Assembly: GCA_951812925.1 (NCBI GenBank)
Contig: OX638370.1
Coordinates: 24,109,964-24,173,963 of the forward strand
From: Calliopum simillimum
Lineage: Eukaryota; Arthropoda; Insecta; Diptera; Lauxaniidae
Direction of reading: 5' to 3'
DNA: 64,000 nt
In this document: one piece after another, positions 45,396 through 57,726 of the stretch
How the letters are laid out: every line of letters starts with the position of its first letter
How positions within the stretch are numbered: the stretch's first letter is position 1
Position numbers and translations under genes: made by a program
Notes under the pieces: generated by a model
What the model was told of the DNA's origin: nothing
Database searches by the model: none
Seen by the model: only the letters and a program-made list of their open reading frames with translations

Positions 45396-47640
45396 ATTTG
45401 CCTAAGGATTCCCCACATTAAAACAAACTAAAGGAATAGAAAGGACTAATGTGATATGATAAAAAGAAGGTGTTTATTTTACATTCGTTGTTGTCAAGCA
45501 TAATTTTAAATATATTAATTCCTTAACTTATAGTAGGTATCTAATTATTTTAAAAATTGAATAAAATATCAAGACTATCAATCACTCAATTAACAAAAAA
45601 ATATTCTATAACTTGCATTAAATTTGACACGAAAACCCTATGAAGGTTAAACGCTTATGAAAGAATAAAGGAAAATCCAAACATTTAACTCATTTCTTCG
45701 ATTATTCTATAAATTCTTTCAACAGTTGACGCTTAGTTGCAAAAGTTTTTTTCTCCTTGGAGGCCAAAACAAGCACAACTTTTGATGCTTAAAAATAAAA
45801 GCAACAAAGTTGACCAAAGATTTTTCTACATGAACGAGAGAAGGAATCTTTAAAGTTTGACATTTCGGCATTAACTTTTTATTATGTACATTAATCACTT
45901 TGCTATTGCAATTCCAAGTGTTTTATTCATGAAATTTGCTTAAATTTGTATCCATTATGTATATAATACATAAACTCATAATACCGTTAAAGGATTTAAA
46001 GGATTTATCATTCGTCAAAAATATATAAAGACCATCCTACCAACGTAACAACCAACCTACCCATAATAATTTACAATGGCAAAAATTACTCAACTGTCAA
46101 AATTGCAAACGTCTAATAAATGCGCCGCCAACGCCGCGCTAAATGTGGGAACAAGTAGACAGACAGACAAGGCAGTCAGTCAGTCAGTCAGACGAATAGA
46201 CAGCCAGACAGAAGTTCCATTCGACCATAAACTTAAACGTCATTCAAAGTAACTGAATGGCTGGAGAGCCGCAGTCAGTCAGTCAGCCATACGCCGATCG
46301 ATCGCTGGCTGCTGCTGTCAGGAGTAAAAAGGTACGAGGTGTCTGCAAAAAAAAAAGTAAATGTTCCATTACCGCGAAACGTGATGAATAAAAATGAAAA
46401 AAAAAAAAAATACGAAATTAATACACAGTAGAAAAGTAGAACGTAGTAACAGAAAAACAATTCGTTACCAACATTTAAAATGCATTTTTTATCAACAAAA
46501 GTCGATGCGAAGTTGCGCGTTCATGTTCCACATCCGTTTCCATTGCCGCCGCATCCTGAAGCTGATGGCCGTTGATGATGATGATGAATCTGATGCGCGG
46601 CGTACTGCAGCTGTAATGTGACATGAGTCGTGCATAAGCCAGCATAGGTAACATTATTGACAACAAACAGCAGACAAGTGTTTATAATGCTGATGATGTT
46701 TTTCTCAATTTTCAGTCAAAAATTAGGATGTGTTGGGTCAAAATTTCACTCTTTCCGAAATAGGCATAATATTATAATAGGTATCAACCATAGTTGATCG
46801 ACTTGGATCAAACTGGTATCATCTGATTATAACCCTGAACATATTTATATTTGGCCTTATAATGAAAAAATATTCTCGAAAATTTTCTCTCAGACTTCCT
46901 CGAGAATGTTTATTCATGATAAGGCCCACTAAAAAAGATTTGATCTCAATTGGCAGAGCCTTTACTCTGCAGTCGTTTAACCGGCACTACTTAAATTTTT
47001 TTAGCTTCGCAATTAGACATAAAACAGCCCAAACAATTTGAAAAAATTTAATAAAATTTTTCGAAATCTCATCTCGTTTTCGAGATATAAGGCTTAAATA
47101 ATGCGTTAATATATATTGAAGAAATTTCAAGAAAATTGAGATTTGATAATGTTTTCACAAAAATTTATCCAAAATAAAATGATTTGAATATCTCCTCTTC
47201 CTTCTCGAGATATCTAGACTTTAAGTTTTCATAGAGCAAGTCCAGTTGTGCAATTTTTTTTTAAGTGGTAAGAGAACTTTTTGTTGTTGTTGTAGCGACT
47301 CGAACGCCAAACTCGAAAAACAATTATTCCTTTCATCTACTAGTTTGAGGAATAATAATAATAGAAACCTTATCGAGCTTAGACCGAGTGGCCCAAAAAG
47401 TTGGGTACTTCTACTGGACGAGAACAAAGGTTAGTCGTTGTGAGGTTGGTTGGACGGGAGGAACAGTTAAGCAAGTGAGAATTATCGTGCTGACTACCTA
47501 TTCATAATGAGCATCGATACGCGGTACTCGCAATGATTCGGGCCATGTAATTCATCAAGATGATGAAGTCGCCCGAAAGAAGTTGTGCAAGTGTGCACAT
47601 TACATCCCTAAAAAGTGTTTTTCATTCACTATGGTGATTG
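45396..47640. other. Non-coding spacer with CAGT/CAGA microsatellites
   Basis: No gene is supported. 46155-46215 and 46272-46290 have CAGTCAGT and CAGACAGA runs, and 46565-46590 has GATGATGAT. 46110-46330 and 46500-46620 have higher complexity than the AT-rich surroundings. A TTGTTGTTG run is at 47280-47293. Confidence 0.4.
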
Positions 47641-47644
47641 AGTG

Positions 47645-48590
47645 GAGGGCGGCTATTGATCACTTCATTTAATTAAGTGCCAGTGAGTTAATAGCCGTAC
47701 TGGAAAGATGCTGATGCAGAGAATTGAGGGCCTTGCAGATAGGTCCAGGGTCAGGACCAGGCAAGAAGTCCAAGATGGCTGCCGTATTACTCCGAAAGTC
47801 CACCCTAAAACATCTGTGCGCTGTTGGTTTGATGACAACCCCATGGGAGGAATACGCAGAATTTCGGCAGACCAGCAAGAACTGCTGGTGTGATTGGACT
47901 CTTAGGAGCCCTGTTTCATCATGCAGATGCTCTGGGTCGGAGATATGGTGACAACTTGTAGCTATACGCAGGGCGCTGTTTTACTTAGTCTGGAGGTTAC
48001 TCCACTGCGTGTTGCTGACCAGATGGATCGGCTGATTGCCTTTTATGTTGCGGTCAGAATCTTCTTGTTCTTCCCTTAGGAGGTTTCGGTTATGGGACTC
48101 AGAACACGGTTTCTCTTGGTCAATTTGAAGCAAACCACACTTGCGTCATCCCGAGAATTTTCGGATATTTACCAGTTGCTACTTGGTCGTTTATGTGGAT
48201 GTTGATGGTTTTATTTTCTGCACTGGTCTACGAAGTAAAGAGCGTTGCAGAGGATTTTTGCGTTGCAAGTTGCATCTTTCGTTCATCGAAGAACTGCTTA
48301 ATAATACCAAGACTCGCATTAATCCTCTCCTCGGCCTCCGAAATTGTTTTGGCTGTGCGCAGTTATCAGCGTATAAGACTAAAGTGACATCGGAGGGGGA
48401 GTTGGGATAGTGGAAAGATAGAACTTAAAAAACAGAGGCGAAGCACACCTCCTTGTGGCACGCCCATTTTAAATTTTCGGAATTTAGATCTTAGGCACCT
48501 TTTGGCACTAACGAGGAGGGTCGTGTTAAAAAGATCCGCGTGGTGGATGCCTAGGTTGACAGTGCCAAAGGCCTCTGTGATAACAGATGT
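47645..48590 (-). pseudogene. Dead reverse transcriptase of another non-LTR element
   Basis: Read on the minus strand with frameshifts. AFGTVNLGIHHADLFNTTLL resembles RT motif A and its following helix. MGVPQGGVL (48441-48467) is the conserved motif B. DVTLV followed by YADN (about 48362-48373) is motif C, with the second catalytic Asp changed to Asn. Farther on, NTQWSNLQT, SALRIATSC and LHDETGLL, then QFLLVCRNSA (about 47850-47890), match the C-terminal thumb-side region of Jockey/R1-type LINEs. The serine that usually follows GVPQGGVL is also lost. This higher-GC patch is clearly of retrotransposon origin and is inactive. Confidence 0.8.
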
Positions 48591-48599
48591 GATCTCAGT

Positions 48600-51060
48600 T
48601 TTTGTTCTTGTTATTGGTGGTGGAGTTGCTTTTGTTAGCTGCGTAGTTGATTACAAATTTCTGTACTATTTTCGTATATATACCACACAAAAATAAATCT
48701 CTTCCGATGAGGTTTAATCTATTTTTTTTATGGAAAATGAATATTAAGAAGAAAAGGAAGACAACTTTCAATTTCCCGCTTATGACATTTACTGTCAAAA
48801 AGAAAACTTTTTCGGCCATAAAAGCGGATGGTATTTAACAACGAGACTTCAATTAACTCTCCGGTAGTACCGTAGTAAGGAAAGTCCCAATAAAAGTGAG
48901 TTTTTTTATTTAGATATAAAACCAATTACTTTTAGGGAGGGTTGTAATGTTTTTGTTGCATTTTAAAGTTGTCCAGATTTATGCCGTTCAGTTGGGGTCA
49001 TGTTCCTGTAGTGCCATTCACTGCAATTTCGGATGGAACTGCGGTTCATCGTTGAAGATGACTTTTTTCGAAAAATCGGTATTAACTTCACTTTGCTCCT
49101 TTAGCCATGAAGCAAATTGTCAAGAGTTAGAGCTCTTTAGAAAGCGGTTGAAATTCGCTGCGTGAAATATAAAGTTGTTGAGAACGATGCCGAATTGATG
49201 TTTTCATGTTTTCTGTGACAATGTCGTTTACAGCAGCAATCTTTTCAAGAGACCTACCGGCACCTCGACGCAAAAAAGACTTTCTGTCTATAATCGACCC
49301 AGTTTTTTTCAAGTTTTTTGACCATTCTTTTAATTGTTGACACATTAGGTGAACTTTTTTTTAAATATCGAATGTCCGAAAGAATGTAAGCATATATTAC
49401 CAGTGATTGAAAGATCCTCTAATTGTTTGTTAAAAATCAGCTGGTTTCTAAATGTTGCCAATAACGACACTGAAGAGAATCCTTGTACAAATAGAGCAAG
49501 TCTAAACATTTGTTTCCAAACAGTATACCATGAGAAATAGAAACAAAATAACTAAATGAAAATCCGAATCCGCTATAAGCTCTTGAAATGCTACCAATTG
49601 AACACTTCCAAGCAAAGACTTCCAAATAATCCGATGTATCATGCATTAGCTTGTCACCCAGCATAGTAGCTCCATGAAATCGATCAAAAACTGAACCCTT
49701 ACTGACATAGAGATTTATTTTTGACAATAAATGTCATAAGCGCAAAAATGAAATTGGTTTTTTCTTTTCTTCTTAATATTTATCCTCCATTTTTTTTTTA
49801 ATGACACTTAATGCCTATTATCAAGTACCATGCGCATGATTTGCTCTTGGGGGGGTTTTTCATATAAGAAAATGAGGGAAAACTATATGAAACACTAAAT
49901 TTGTACCATTATAAATGGGTAAAAGACCTTCCTGGGGGGTTTGAACCCCAAAACACTCCCCGTGCGCACGGGCCCGGTGCCACTTGGTTGAAAAATCAGT
50001 TGCCGTTTTACATCATTTATACCAAGATTTAAAATAAATCTCGTCAGAAGTAGATTTGTTTTTGTACGGTAAGTCACGTTATATACAGCAAGACGTAGAG
50101 CTAAATATGGAAACAGCCGTAAGTCACCTCATAAATCTCTGTTGGAAACGTAATATTATAAAACTCAATACAAAATCGAGTTTCAATAAACTAAAACAGA
50201 GCTATTTGACACTTTCACGGTATGAGGAAAAATACGCAAGGAAATGTTGGAAACTTGAACTTCGCAAATGAGATTTAAAGGTTTTCTTGAAGTCACCACA
50301 ACATCTCAATGCAAAATCCTAGAAGAACATTTCTGTATAAAAAACATGCGCCCTTCAGCTTTCAACCAACTACCCACTGTGCAACATTGACTGAGCGCGT
50401 ATGTGCGTCACATACAACACAATTGCATTTTGCCTTACGTTATATGTATACCGTTACTTTACGTGCACAAGGTAACGTTGATCCGCGTTGCAATCATCGA
50501 TGTATTCATCACCGTTATATTTTGTTATTTTGTATGTGTGTGTTTGTTTTTGTTTTCTTTTTGCTGCTGTTACCGTGATTCTCTGCATTTTGTTTTCAGT
50601 GCTGTGTGTGTGTTTGAGGATTTTTTTTTCCACTTCATTTTTTGTTTTTTATTATTTTATGATTGGTTTTTATTGAAATTCACTCTGCGGTGCAGTGGCG
50701 CATTCGGTGCACAGTGGGGCATGCATGCAACAAACATACAGAGTGAGAGGTTGGAAGTGCTGCCATTGCTGTTGCAATTCTCGTTGCCTTGGATGTATTT
50801 TTCACCAACGCGGCGGATTACCAACAACAGTTGACCATTCGAGTGTAAACAATTCATTTACGTCATTTATTCGAGGATTTGCTTGATGTGAAAATAACAA
50901 AGATGGGTGGACTGTGTGGGAGAATAAAAACAAATGGGGTAAAAGCGAAATTGGTGCGAAAAATCGTGTTTTTTCGAAAAAAAAAATATAAAAAATTGCA
51001 GTGAATTGTAATGACAGAAAAAAAAGGTAGCAAAAAAAATACATATTCTTAGTTATAGCA
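48600..51060. other. Non-coding spacer
   Basis: No gene is supported. A GC-rich patch at 49930-49990 is listed separately. 50690-50880 has mixed complexity (GCATTCGGTGCACAGTGG, CACCAACGCGGCGGATTACC) but no long frame with a recognisable domain. Confidence 0.4.
49925..49990 (-). other. GC-rich tRNA-like / palindromic patch
   Basis: On the minus strand GGGGTTCAAACCCCCC is a strong B-box-like hairpin. It is preceded by GGCACCGGGCCCGTGCGCAC, which includes the palindrome CCGTGCGCACGG (49960-49971). This is unusually GC-rich for the window. It may be a tRNA-derived SINE head, but no A-box is clear. Confidence 0.4.
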
Positions 51061-51061
51061 G

Positions 51062-51345
51062 TAACGAAAAAGGAGTTAAATATAACAAATGCATTAAAAA
51101 AGCAATAGCGTAGGAAAAAAAATAGTGCCAAAAAGTAGTAGAAAAGAAAATAAAAAGGAGTAAATTGTTAAAAAAGTCTTAGAAAAGCAATAGCGTAGAG
51201 AAAAAGTAGTGCTAAAAAAAGTAGTGGAAAAAGTATCGAAAATAAAAGGAGTAAATTTAAAAAGAAAAGTATTAAAAAGGCAGTAGGGTAGAGAAAAATA
51301 AAATAATGCGCAAAAAAAAGTAGTAGAAAAAGTATTAAAAGTAAT
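51062..51345 (+). repeat. About three tandem copies of a roughly 90-bp unit
   Basis: Each copy has AAAAAAGCAATAGCGTAG (variant GGCAGTAGGGTAG), then GAAAAAxAGTGCxAAAAAGTAGT, then a GTATxAAAAxAAAAAGGAGTAA end. Starts are near 51094, 51180 and 51275. A-rich, non-coding. Confidence 0.7.
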
Positions 51346-51939
51346 GGTGTTAAAATTTGGTAATGAAATTTTGTGTGAAATGAGTAGTAGTAAAGTTCTT
51401 ATAACGAAAAATGTTTTTACGTTTAAATAAATGTCAATGGTGTAATGCTTGTGTATTTCACAAATGCATAAAAAATAGTAGGAAACTTTGCATCATTAAA
51501 AATCATCAGGTGCCAGTTAACTGTCAGTACCACATGTCTGCGCTGACAAATAGAACTTATGCTGTTTACTCCTTTTATTAATTGATTATGTGTTTAATGA
51601 GAACTTTTAACATTTTTTGATACATTTGATATATTTTTACATACATTTCATATAGGGCAGACGTGTACTTGCCTGGTGAGGTCTTATGATGCATTTTATT
51701 TCGAAACACCCTCGGTTTCAACCGAGTGATTTGAAAATCATATTACACAGAAAGCAATTATTCGATTTACATGAGTTTTCAGAGACATTTCATTTGGTGA
51801 AGTCCCAGTAAAAACTCCAATTCGAAATTCCTTCAACTTCACCCCTGATGTTAAGAAAGTCCATAACTCGAGAACCATTTAACCGATTGGTGTGGTTTTT
51901 TTGCAGTCGTAGACTTTATGGGGGTTATGGTGATTAAAT

Positions 51940-52006
51940 ATTCCCGGGGAATTTTCTTAGACTGCCATGCATTCTCTATTGCACTTTACGAAAATTCCCC
52001 GGGAAT
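51940..52006. promoter_or_regulatory. Inverted pair of kappa-B-consensus sites
   Basis: ATTCCCGGGGAATTTTC (51940-51956) and its perfect 17-bp reverse complement (51990-52006) are separated by 33 bp. Each contains GGGAATTTTC, which fits the insect NF-kappa-B (Relish/Dif) consensus GGGRNYYYYY. They could bind such factors, form a hairpin, or be a small inverted repeat of another kind. No neighbouring immune gene was seen. Confidence 0.3.
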
Positions 52007-52009
52007 CTC

Positions 52010-53344
52010 GATTTACGATAACCCTCTGTATCATTTTAAGTTCCTCCGGTCTCCCGGGGATATTATCAAGTGTATTATCTGTTTTTCGGTACATGAATAT
52101 ATATTAAAAAGCCACCTGGATAAGGTTGCACGACACAAATTGGGTTTCGTTTGGACTTTTGTTGAAAAAATCTGGATTTCTCTGAACATTGAAAGGAGAA
52201 AATCTCGAGTTCATCGACATTCTGAAACTGTTTGACTTATATAGATGAGATTCGCTTCATACTCGTTTGTAAAGGGTATTCAGAACAAATAAAATCCACT
52301 GGAAAAATAAGCAGCACAAAGCACTTAACTATATAAGCAAAGAAAAGAAAATTCTTAATATCTCTGAAGCAGAACCTTAACTCATCCATCTCTGTTTGAA
52401 ATTAAACTTATTATGGAAATAAATGATTTGAGCATAAAGTTCTTCTGATAGTCAATCAATCCACTTAATCAGGAAGCATATAAAATAGGGTTAAAACCGT
52501 ACACTTCCACTTATAATGATCTAAATATTTTTAATATCAAATAAAATCCAGATAATGGAAAATCAAAATCGAACCCACTTCAAAAAGGAAAAGCATAAAA
52601 GTGGCAACATTTAAGGATGCATTTAACTGAAGTACACTTAAAAAAATTTCGCACATCATCGGCGTGATTAACAACTACTGCAGGCAACAAAAACGAAAGA
52701 AAAAAAATAGTGAAAAATGGAGAAATCAAAAATCCTAAATCCTTGCTGCACTAAACAGACATATAAAGAGACGTATGTAAGTATGTACACAGAAATGAGA
52801 ACGCATTTCCTGCAATTTAGGGTGGATATTATTGATATTTTCTTGCATAAGATAGAAATAAGAAAGACATGCTTTATCAGCAAACTGAAAATCAAAACTA
52901 TATTTTTTTGCATTACACGGAGAAAAATGCGCATCAAAATTTTTACTCCACTCGGCTAGTCGAAAAATTAAAGTAATCAACACTAAATTTCAAATATAAT
53001 TTACCTTACGTAAGAACTATTTGATGGGTCCCTAACGTCATATTTGCAAATAAAATGTAGTTACATAATAAAGGAATATTTACTACAAATTTCCTGCATT
53101 TGACTTTATGTAAAGTAATTTATAGTTTCAGAAAAAAAAATGTATGACCATTTTGAATATATAATTCTAGTCAAAATAACTTTATTTTTTTCACGCACAA
53201 AAATTAGTTTCATAATTGTCACTCAACTCGAGTAAGGTAAATATCTTTAGAATATAAAATCATTTTGACTTTTATAATTTTAGTAACAATTTCTATTTTT
53301 GGACAGACATTTTCTTTATATACAAATTTTTTTGCTTCCACATC
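52010..53344. other. Non-coding spacer
   Basis: AT-rich sequence without a supportable gene. Short frames around 52670-52980 overlap on both strands and lack any domain. Confidence 0.4.
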
Positions 53345-53412
53345 ACATGTGTAAGCAGCTCAGAGGATATGTATCGGACTATCATACGGAAGGGCCAGGT
53401 TTCGTACCCTAG
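53345..53412 (+). other. tRNA-like sequence at the edge of the Transib-like insertion
   Basis: TAAGCAGCTCAGAGG (A-box-like) is followed by CCAGGTTTCGTACCC (B-box-like), ending TAGCGCCG. The order and about 65-nt length fit a tRNA-derived sequence. The Transib-like element is inserted right at its 3' end. Confidence 0.4.
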
Positions 53413-53417
53413 CGCCG

Positions 53418-54571
53418 CACTATGTTTTTTTTTGGACTAAAAAGTGCCAAAAAAAATAATTCACTACAAGGACCCTTTTTTTTAAAAAAAGTCAAATGCA
53501 AAATTAAAGGTTATACATTGAGTTATCTGAAAAGATGCCCGCTTTTTCTAGCATTTGATCCACAAATTAGGGACAGATGTCGAAATCTCATAAATTTTGA
53601 AAAAAAAGGTTTTTCTGTTTAAAAATGTTAGTCGCATTAAACGCAGGAGTGATATATGAATAAATTTATATGCATTCAATGAAATCAAGCAAGAAAAAAT
53701 TAATTCATTATAAAAATGGGCGGTGCCACGCCCCAAAAACAAATTCCTGATATCTCCGAAACTATTAGACGCAGATAGATAAGACTTGGTATGTTTGTAA
53801 TAGGCACAGAGAGAAATAATATTTAAACACACCATATCTTCGAAACTATTTGACCCATGTGGATGAAATTCGGTTTATATACAAAAATCATCAAGACAAA
53901 TAATGTCTGCTGAAAAATATGTGGAGCCACGCCCACAGGCAGAGCTACATGAATGACCTTGTTTCCTGTAGAACAGAGTTTCAATTAATAAGGATATGTT
54001 CATTGTTGGGCGTGGTACCGCCCTTTTTTTCAGCAAATGTTATTTGTCTCACTACTCTTTATATATATACCGAAATTCATTGCTGTAGCTCAAATAGTTT
54101 CGGAGATATGATAAGTTTTATATTTGTTGGGCGTGGCACCGCCCACTTTTTTAGTGGATATTATTTTTTTACGTGCCTGTTACAAACATACCGAATCTTA
54201 TCTATCTGCGTCCAACAGTTTCGGAGATATGACGAATATGACGAATTTGTTTATGGGGCGTGGCACCGCCCATTTTCCCTTTGAGTTGATTTCATCTTAA
54301 TTGTTTTGATTGAATGCACATAAATTTATTCATATATCACTCCTGCGTTTAATGCGACTAACATTTTTAAACAGAAAAACCATTTTTTTCAAAATTTATG
54401 AGATTTCGACCTCTGTTCCAAATTTGTGGATCAAATGCTAGAAAAAGCGGGCATCTTTTCAGATAGCTCAATGTATAACCTTTAATTATGCATTTGATTT
54501 TTTTTTAAAAAAAGGGTCCTTGTAGTGAATTATTTTTTTTGGCACTTTTTAGTCCAAAAAAAACCATAGTG
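53418..54571. mobile_element. Transib-like non-autonomous fold-back element
   Basis: 1154 bp. Both ends read CACTATG inward (53418-53424, and reversed at 54565-54571), the CACWRTG-type heptamer typical of Transib, the transposon family related to RAG1. Flanks CGCCG and CGCAG form a near 5-bp GC-rich target duplication (4 of 5), as expected for Transib. After each heptamer comes a 23-nt spacer and an A-rich CAAAAAAAA nonamer-like block, resembling a 23-RSS. The inverted arms extend for most of the element (for example GCGGGCATCTTTTCAGATA, TCACTCCTGCGTTTAATGCG). The interior has roughly 125-bp subrepeats with GGGCGTGGCACCGCCCA palindromes at about 53709, 54008, 54129 and 54256. No transposase. 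Confidence 0.65.
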
Positions 54572-54576
54572 CGCAG

Positions 54577-56390
54577 GTCAGTTAATTTCTTTTTTATGTT
54601 TTTTTTTTGTTGTTTGAACTATATAGTGAGGTAAATATCACGCCAATTTTTACAAAAAAATTACTAGCAAACATACATTCTGAATTGACTAAAAAAGTAA
54701 AGTGAAATTTATTTCGGTGTAAAGTTGTCACTATTCTGATTTGAAATTCTGGTAAAATTTATGAGAAACAAAGTAGCAAGTACTATTTTTTTTCTCCATA
54801 TATGAGTTACTGGGATAATCGGATCCGATCACCATGGCAACTATCCGATCATCAAAAATTCACTTTTCTAAACTCAAAGACATCTGTCCACTCGCCGAAA
54901 CTTAACCGAAGAAGTGAAAAGGTTTGAACATACAAACATCTAGAGCTGGATCGGAAATAATTGGCACGCTTACCTGGTACCTGGATGAGCGATGAAACTG
55001 AAGCAGAAAAAGGCGTAAGAAACAGAGAAGCAGCAAGAGGAAAATCGTACTAGAGATATTTATAGATATAACAGCCTTAACTCGGAAGTGAAAACATCCA
55101 GCAAGACAGACAACCCCCAAATGATCAATGACCACGCCGCTAAAGCCCAGGAAACTACAGTTAAACTAAAAACTGCTCTATTAAAGTTCTGTTTAAGCTT
55201 TCGCCAATGTGTTACACTCTAGCACACATAATTCAGCTATCAAGCACTACAAAGTGTTGCCAACTAACAGCTTGATGCACTCTACAAACATTTTTGATGA
55301 GAATGTTGATGAGAAGGGGTTGTTAGATGATTTTTTAGGGGGAAAAAACTTATCAATACGAGTATGATAGGAAAACAATAAAGGAAAAAGTGCAGGCAAA
55401 GATAAAAAGTATGAAAAGCATTCAAAGTGTGGATAAAAGGCAGAAAAGTACTTTATACTCGTACGTATTTGTGGATATTGCATATTGCAGTAAAGCATAA
55501 AAGTAGTCTGGAGTGTATTTGTTGCTAATAAAAAGGTAAATGGTTAGAAAAAAAAAAAAAAAGAAAAGACCATCATACACTCAGTCGGTTTTGATAATGA
55601 GTCATTGAACGATAAAAATGTTTTTGAGGATTTGGGTAAACTATCAGCGTAAAATGTAGCACAAAAATGTGCAAAATATGCAATACAGTAAATACCTTTT
55701 TATGAAAGCATAAAATGGAAATACTCTGTGGTTGATATGGATTGTAGGAAGTGTAAAATACTTAAATTATGTGATACATTGGTAGAGAATTACCAATGTA
55801 GTTGTATCTTTTGTACAACAAGATGTTTGGAGCACTATTATTTTATCTTCATTCCAGCACTATTTTGCATTTTGCCAACTTCAATTTTGTAAATCCGACC
55901 CCGAATTCGTTATCAGCGACCCCAAAAACCACCATATACCAAGTTTCAGAAAAATCGGTTGATTTTTGAAAATTTTTTCCGCCGTCCGAACACGGATTCA
56001 TGATCAGCGACCAAAAAAACCGCCGTGTACAAAATTTGGTGCAAATAAATTTATTCTTAAAATAATGTCCACCATAATGATTTTTTGACCGACATAGTGG
56101 TACGGCCATGTTGGATTTTGTCATCCAATCACATCAGCTATTAAAGGATAACTTTGGGGTTTGATTTAAGCCAAGAAAACCACGGGATAGATATGGTATT
56201 ATTTTTTCTGGAAGCCTTTTTTACCTTACACTTGATTTTTTTCCACCTTCCGGCCGCCATATTGGATCTGATATTTTGAATATAGAATTTCGCCGGTAAT
56301 TTTTTGAAAGCTCTTTCCAGACGAGCATTTTGATATCTCAAACGTCGACATCCATCAGCCCATATTTTGGGTATACAGGTGAACCAGTTA
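54577..56390. other. Non-coding spacer with an old dispersed repeat
   Basis: No gene is supported. 54790-55140 is of mixed complexity without a domain. 55860-56340 reads like a dispersed repeat: GTTATCAGCGACCCCAAAAAC and a second variant GATCAGCGACCAAAAAAAC about 85 bp later, then GGCCATGTTGGATTTTG and GCCGCCATATTGGATCTG. Such duplicated phrases suggest a transposon remnant of unknown type. Confidence 0.4.
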
Positions 56391-56399
56391 ACGTGAAAC

Positions 56400-56985
56400 G
56401 TCCCATATACTTATATCACACTAAGTTTTCTCCGAATTTAATGAAACTAAAGGGAATAATGCACATTAGTACAAAATAAAGATCAGCCTTCGTTTTGACT
56501 TTGTACGTTTTCACAAGGAGGCGTGGCAACACAAAAATTTTAAAATTTATTAGATCATATCTCCTAAACTATGCAATATATTTTGATAAAGTTTTGTATA
56601 CAGGTGCTAATTTTCAATACAGTTAAATGGACAAATTTGGGCGGCATTAATAGAGTGCCACGCCTACTTTTTAACAATTGAAATTTTCAATTTGATATAA
56701 CTTAAAAACGGCTTTAACGATATTTATGAAATTTTAGGAGGTTTTAAATCCGATAGCAAGATATTATTGTATATATGGTAAACTACTACATTTGGAAAAT
56801 TCCAAAAAAGGCGTGGCACAACCTAATACTCTATAAAGAGAAAACTAATAAAGCAATCGTTCTGAAATTAACCATACGAAGTCTTCTTTATATAAGACAC
56901 CTCTGAGTTAAAAGTGGGTGAAGTAACATTAGTGGGCGTCGCAACTCCCATAAGAGTTAAATATGCTATATGTTTTAAAGGGTGC
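56400..56985. repeat. Degenerate repeats with spaced GCGTGGC motifs
   Basis: GGCGTGGCAACAC (56520), AGAGTGCCACGCCTAC (56654), GGCGTGGCACAACC (56811) and GGGCGTCGCAACTCCC (56934) recur at about 125-150 bp. They alternate with GATATAACTTAAAAACGG-like and ATATCTCCTAAACTATG phrases. The style matches the subrepeats inside the Transib-like element and the dispersed repeat at 11225, though the unique parts differ. Confidence 0.5.
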
Positions 56986-56989
56986 GATC

Positions 56990-57605
56990 GATGCGGAGGT
57001 AATAGAAAGAGGCTATACTAACAAAAAATTACACATGGGGAGGTCTAAAATGTACTCCCGAGTAGTTTAGTTATTGAATTAAAACTGATTTTTTGACTTC
57101 TGTTACTTCTGTTGGGTCATCCTAACGTTTTAGAGAAAACTTTTCAATGAAAAACTTTAAGCTAATTGTATGGGCTTTCTTAAACTGTATTTCGTTGATA
57201 GGGTTTGAAACGATTTCGTTAAGTTCAGGGCTTTTAAATTTGATATTATAAATTTTGTATGGTTTTTTTGTTGTTGTTTTTACTTTGGCGGCCATTATAG
57301 TATGAAAAAGGTCTTATTGACATAACCCTTTTTATTTTTTTTCCAAATTTCTGTTAATTTTTCTTCAAATGGATAGTACATTTGTTATACCAGTTTTTTT
57401 ATTTGAGGTCAGAAAAATATACTAACAAAAAAAAAAGCTAAAATTTTCTGATAAAAAAGTTTTCTCTAAAACGTTAGAGAATTTTCTTTTTTCGTAAAAC
57501 TAGTCAAAAAATCAGCTTTAACCCTATAACTCCGCAGGGATACATTGAAGACCCCCCAGTTGCAAATTTTGTTAGTCCAAAATTTTTTACGAAATAAAGC
57601 CCAAG
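56990..57605. repeat. Long imperfect inverted repeat (fold-back)
   Basis: The left arm (about 57010-57155) and right arm (about 57455-57600) are inverted. Shared text: ACTAACAAAA, TGGGGAGGTCT, ATGTACTCCCG (right-arm variant ATGTATCCCTGCG), CTGATTTTTTGACT and CTAACGTTTTAGAGAAAACT. The loop is T-rich. No coding capacity. Probably a MITE-like element; its ends were not resolved. Confidence 0.65.
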
Positions 57606-57726
57606 ATGCTCATCGACCAAATTTATGTGGAAATAACTTGGTTGTTATTTCGTTTTTGTTTTTCATCATCATTTCATATTGTTTGGGTGATACTTCATTT
57701 CAAAATTGGGAATTATTTCGTTTTTA

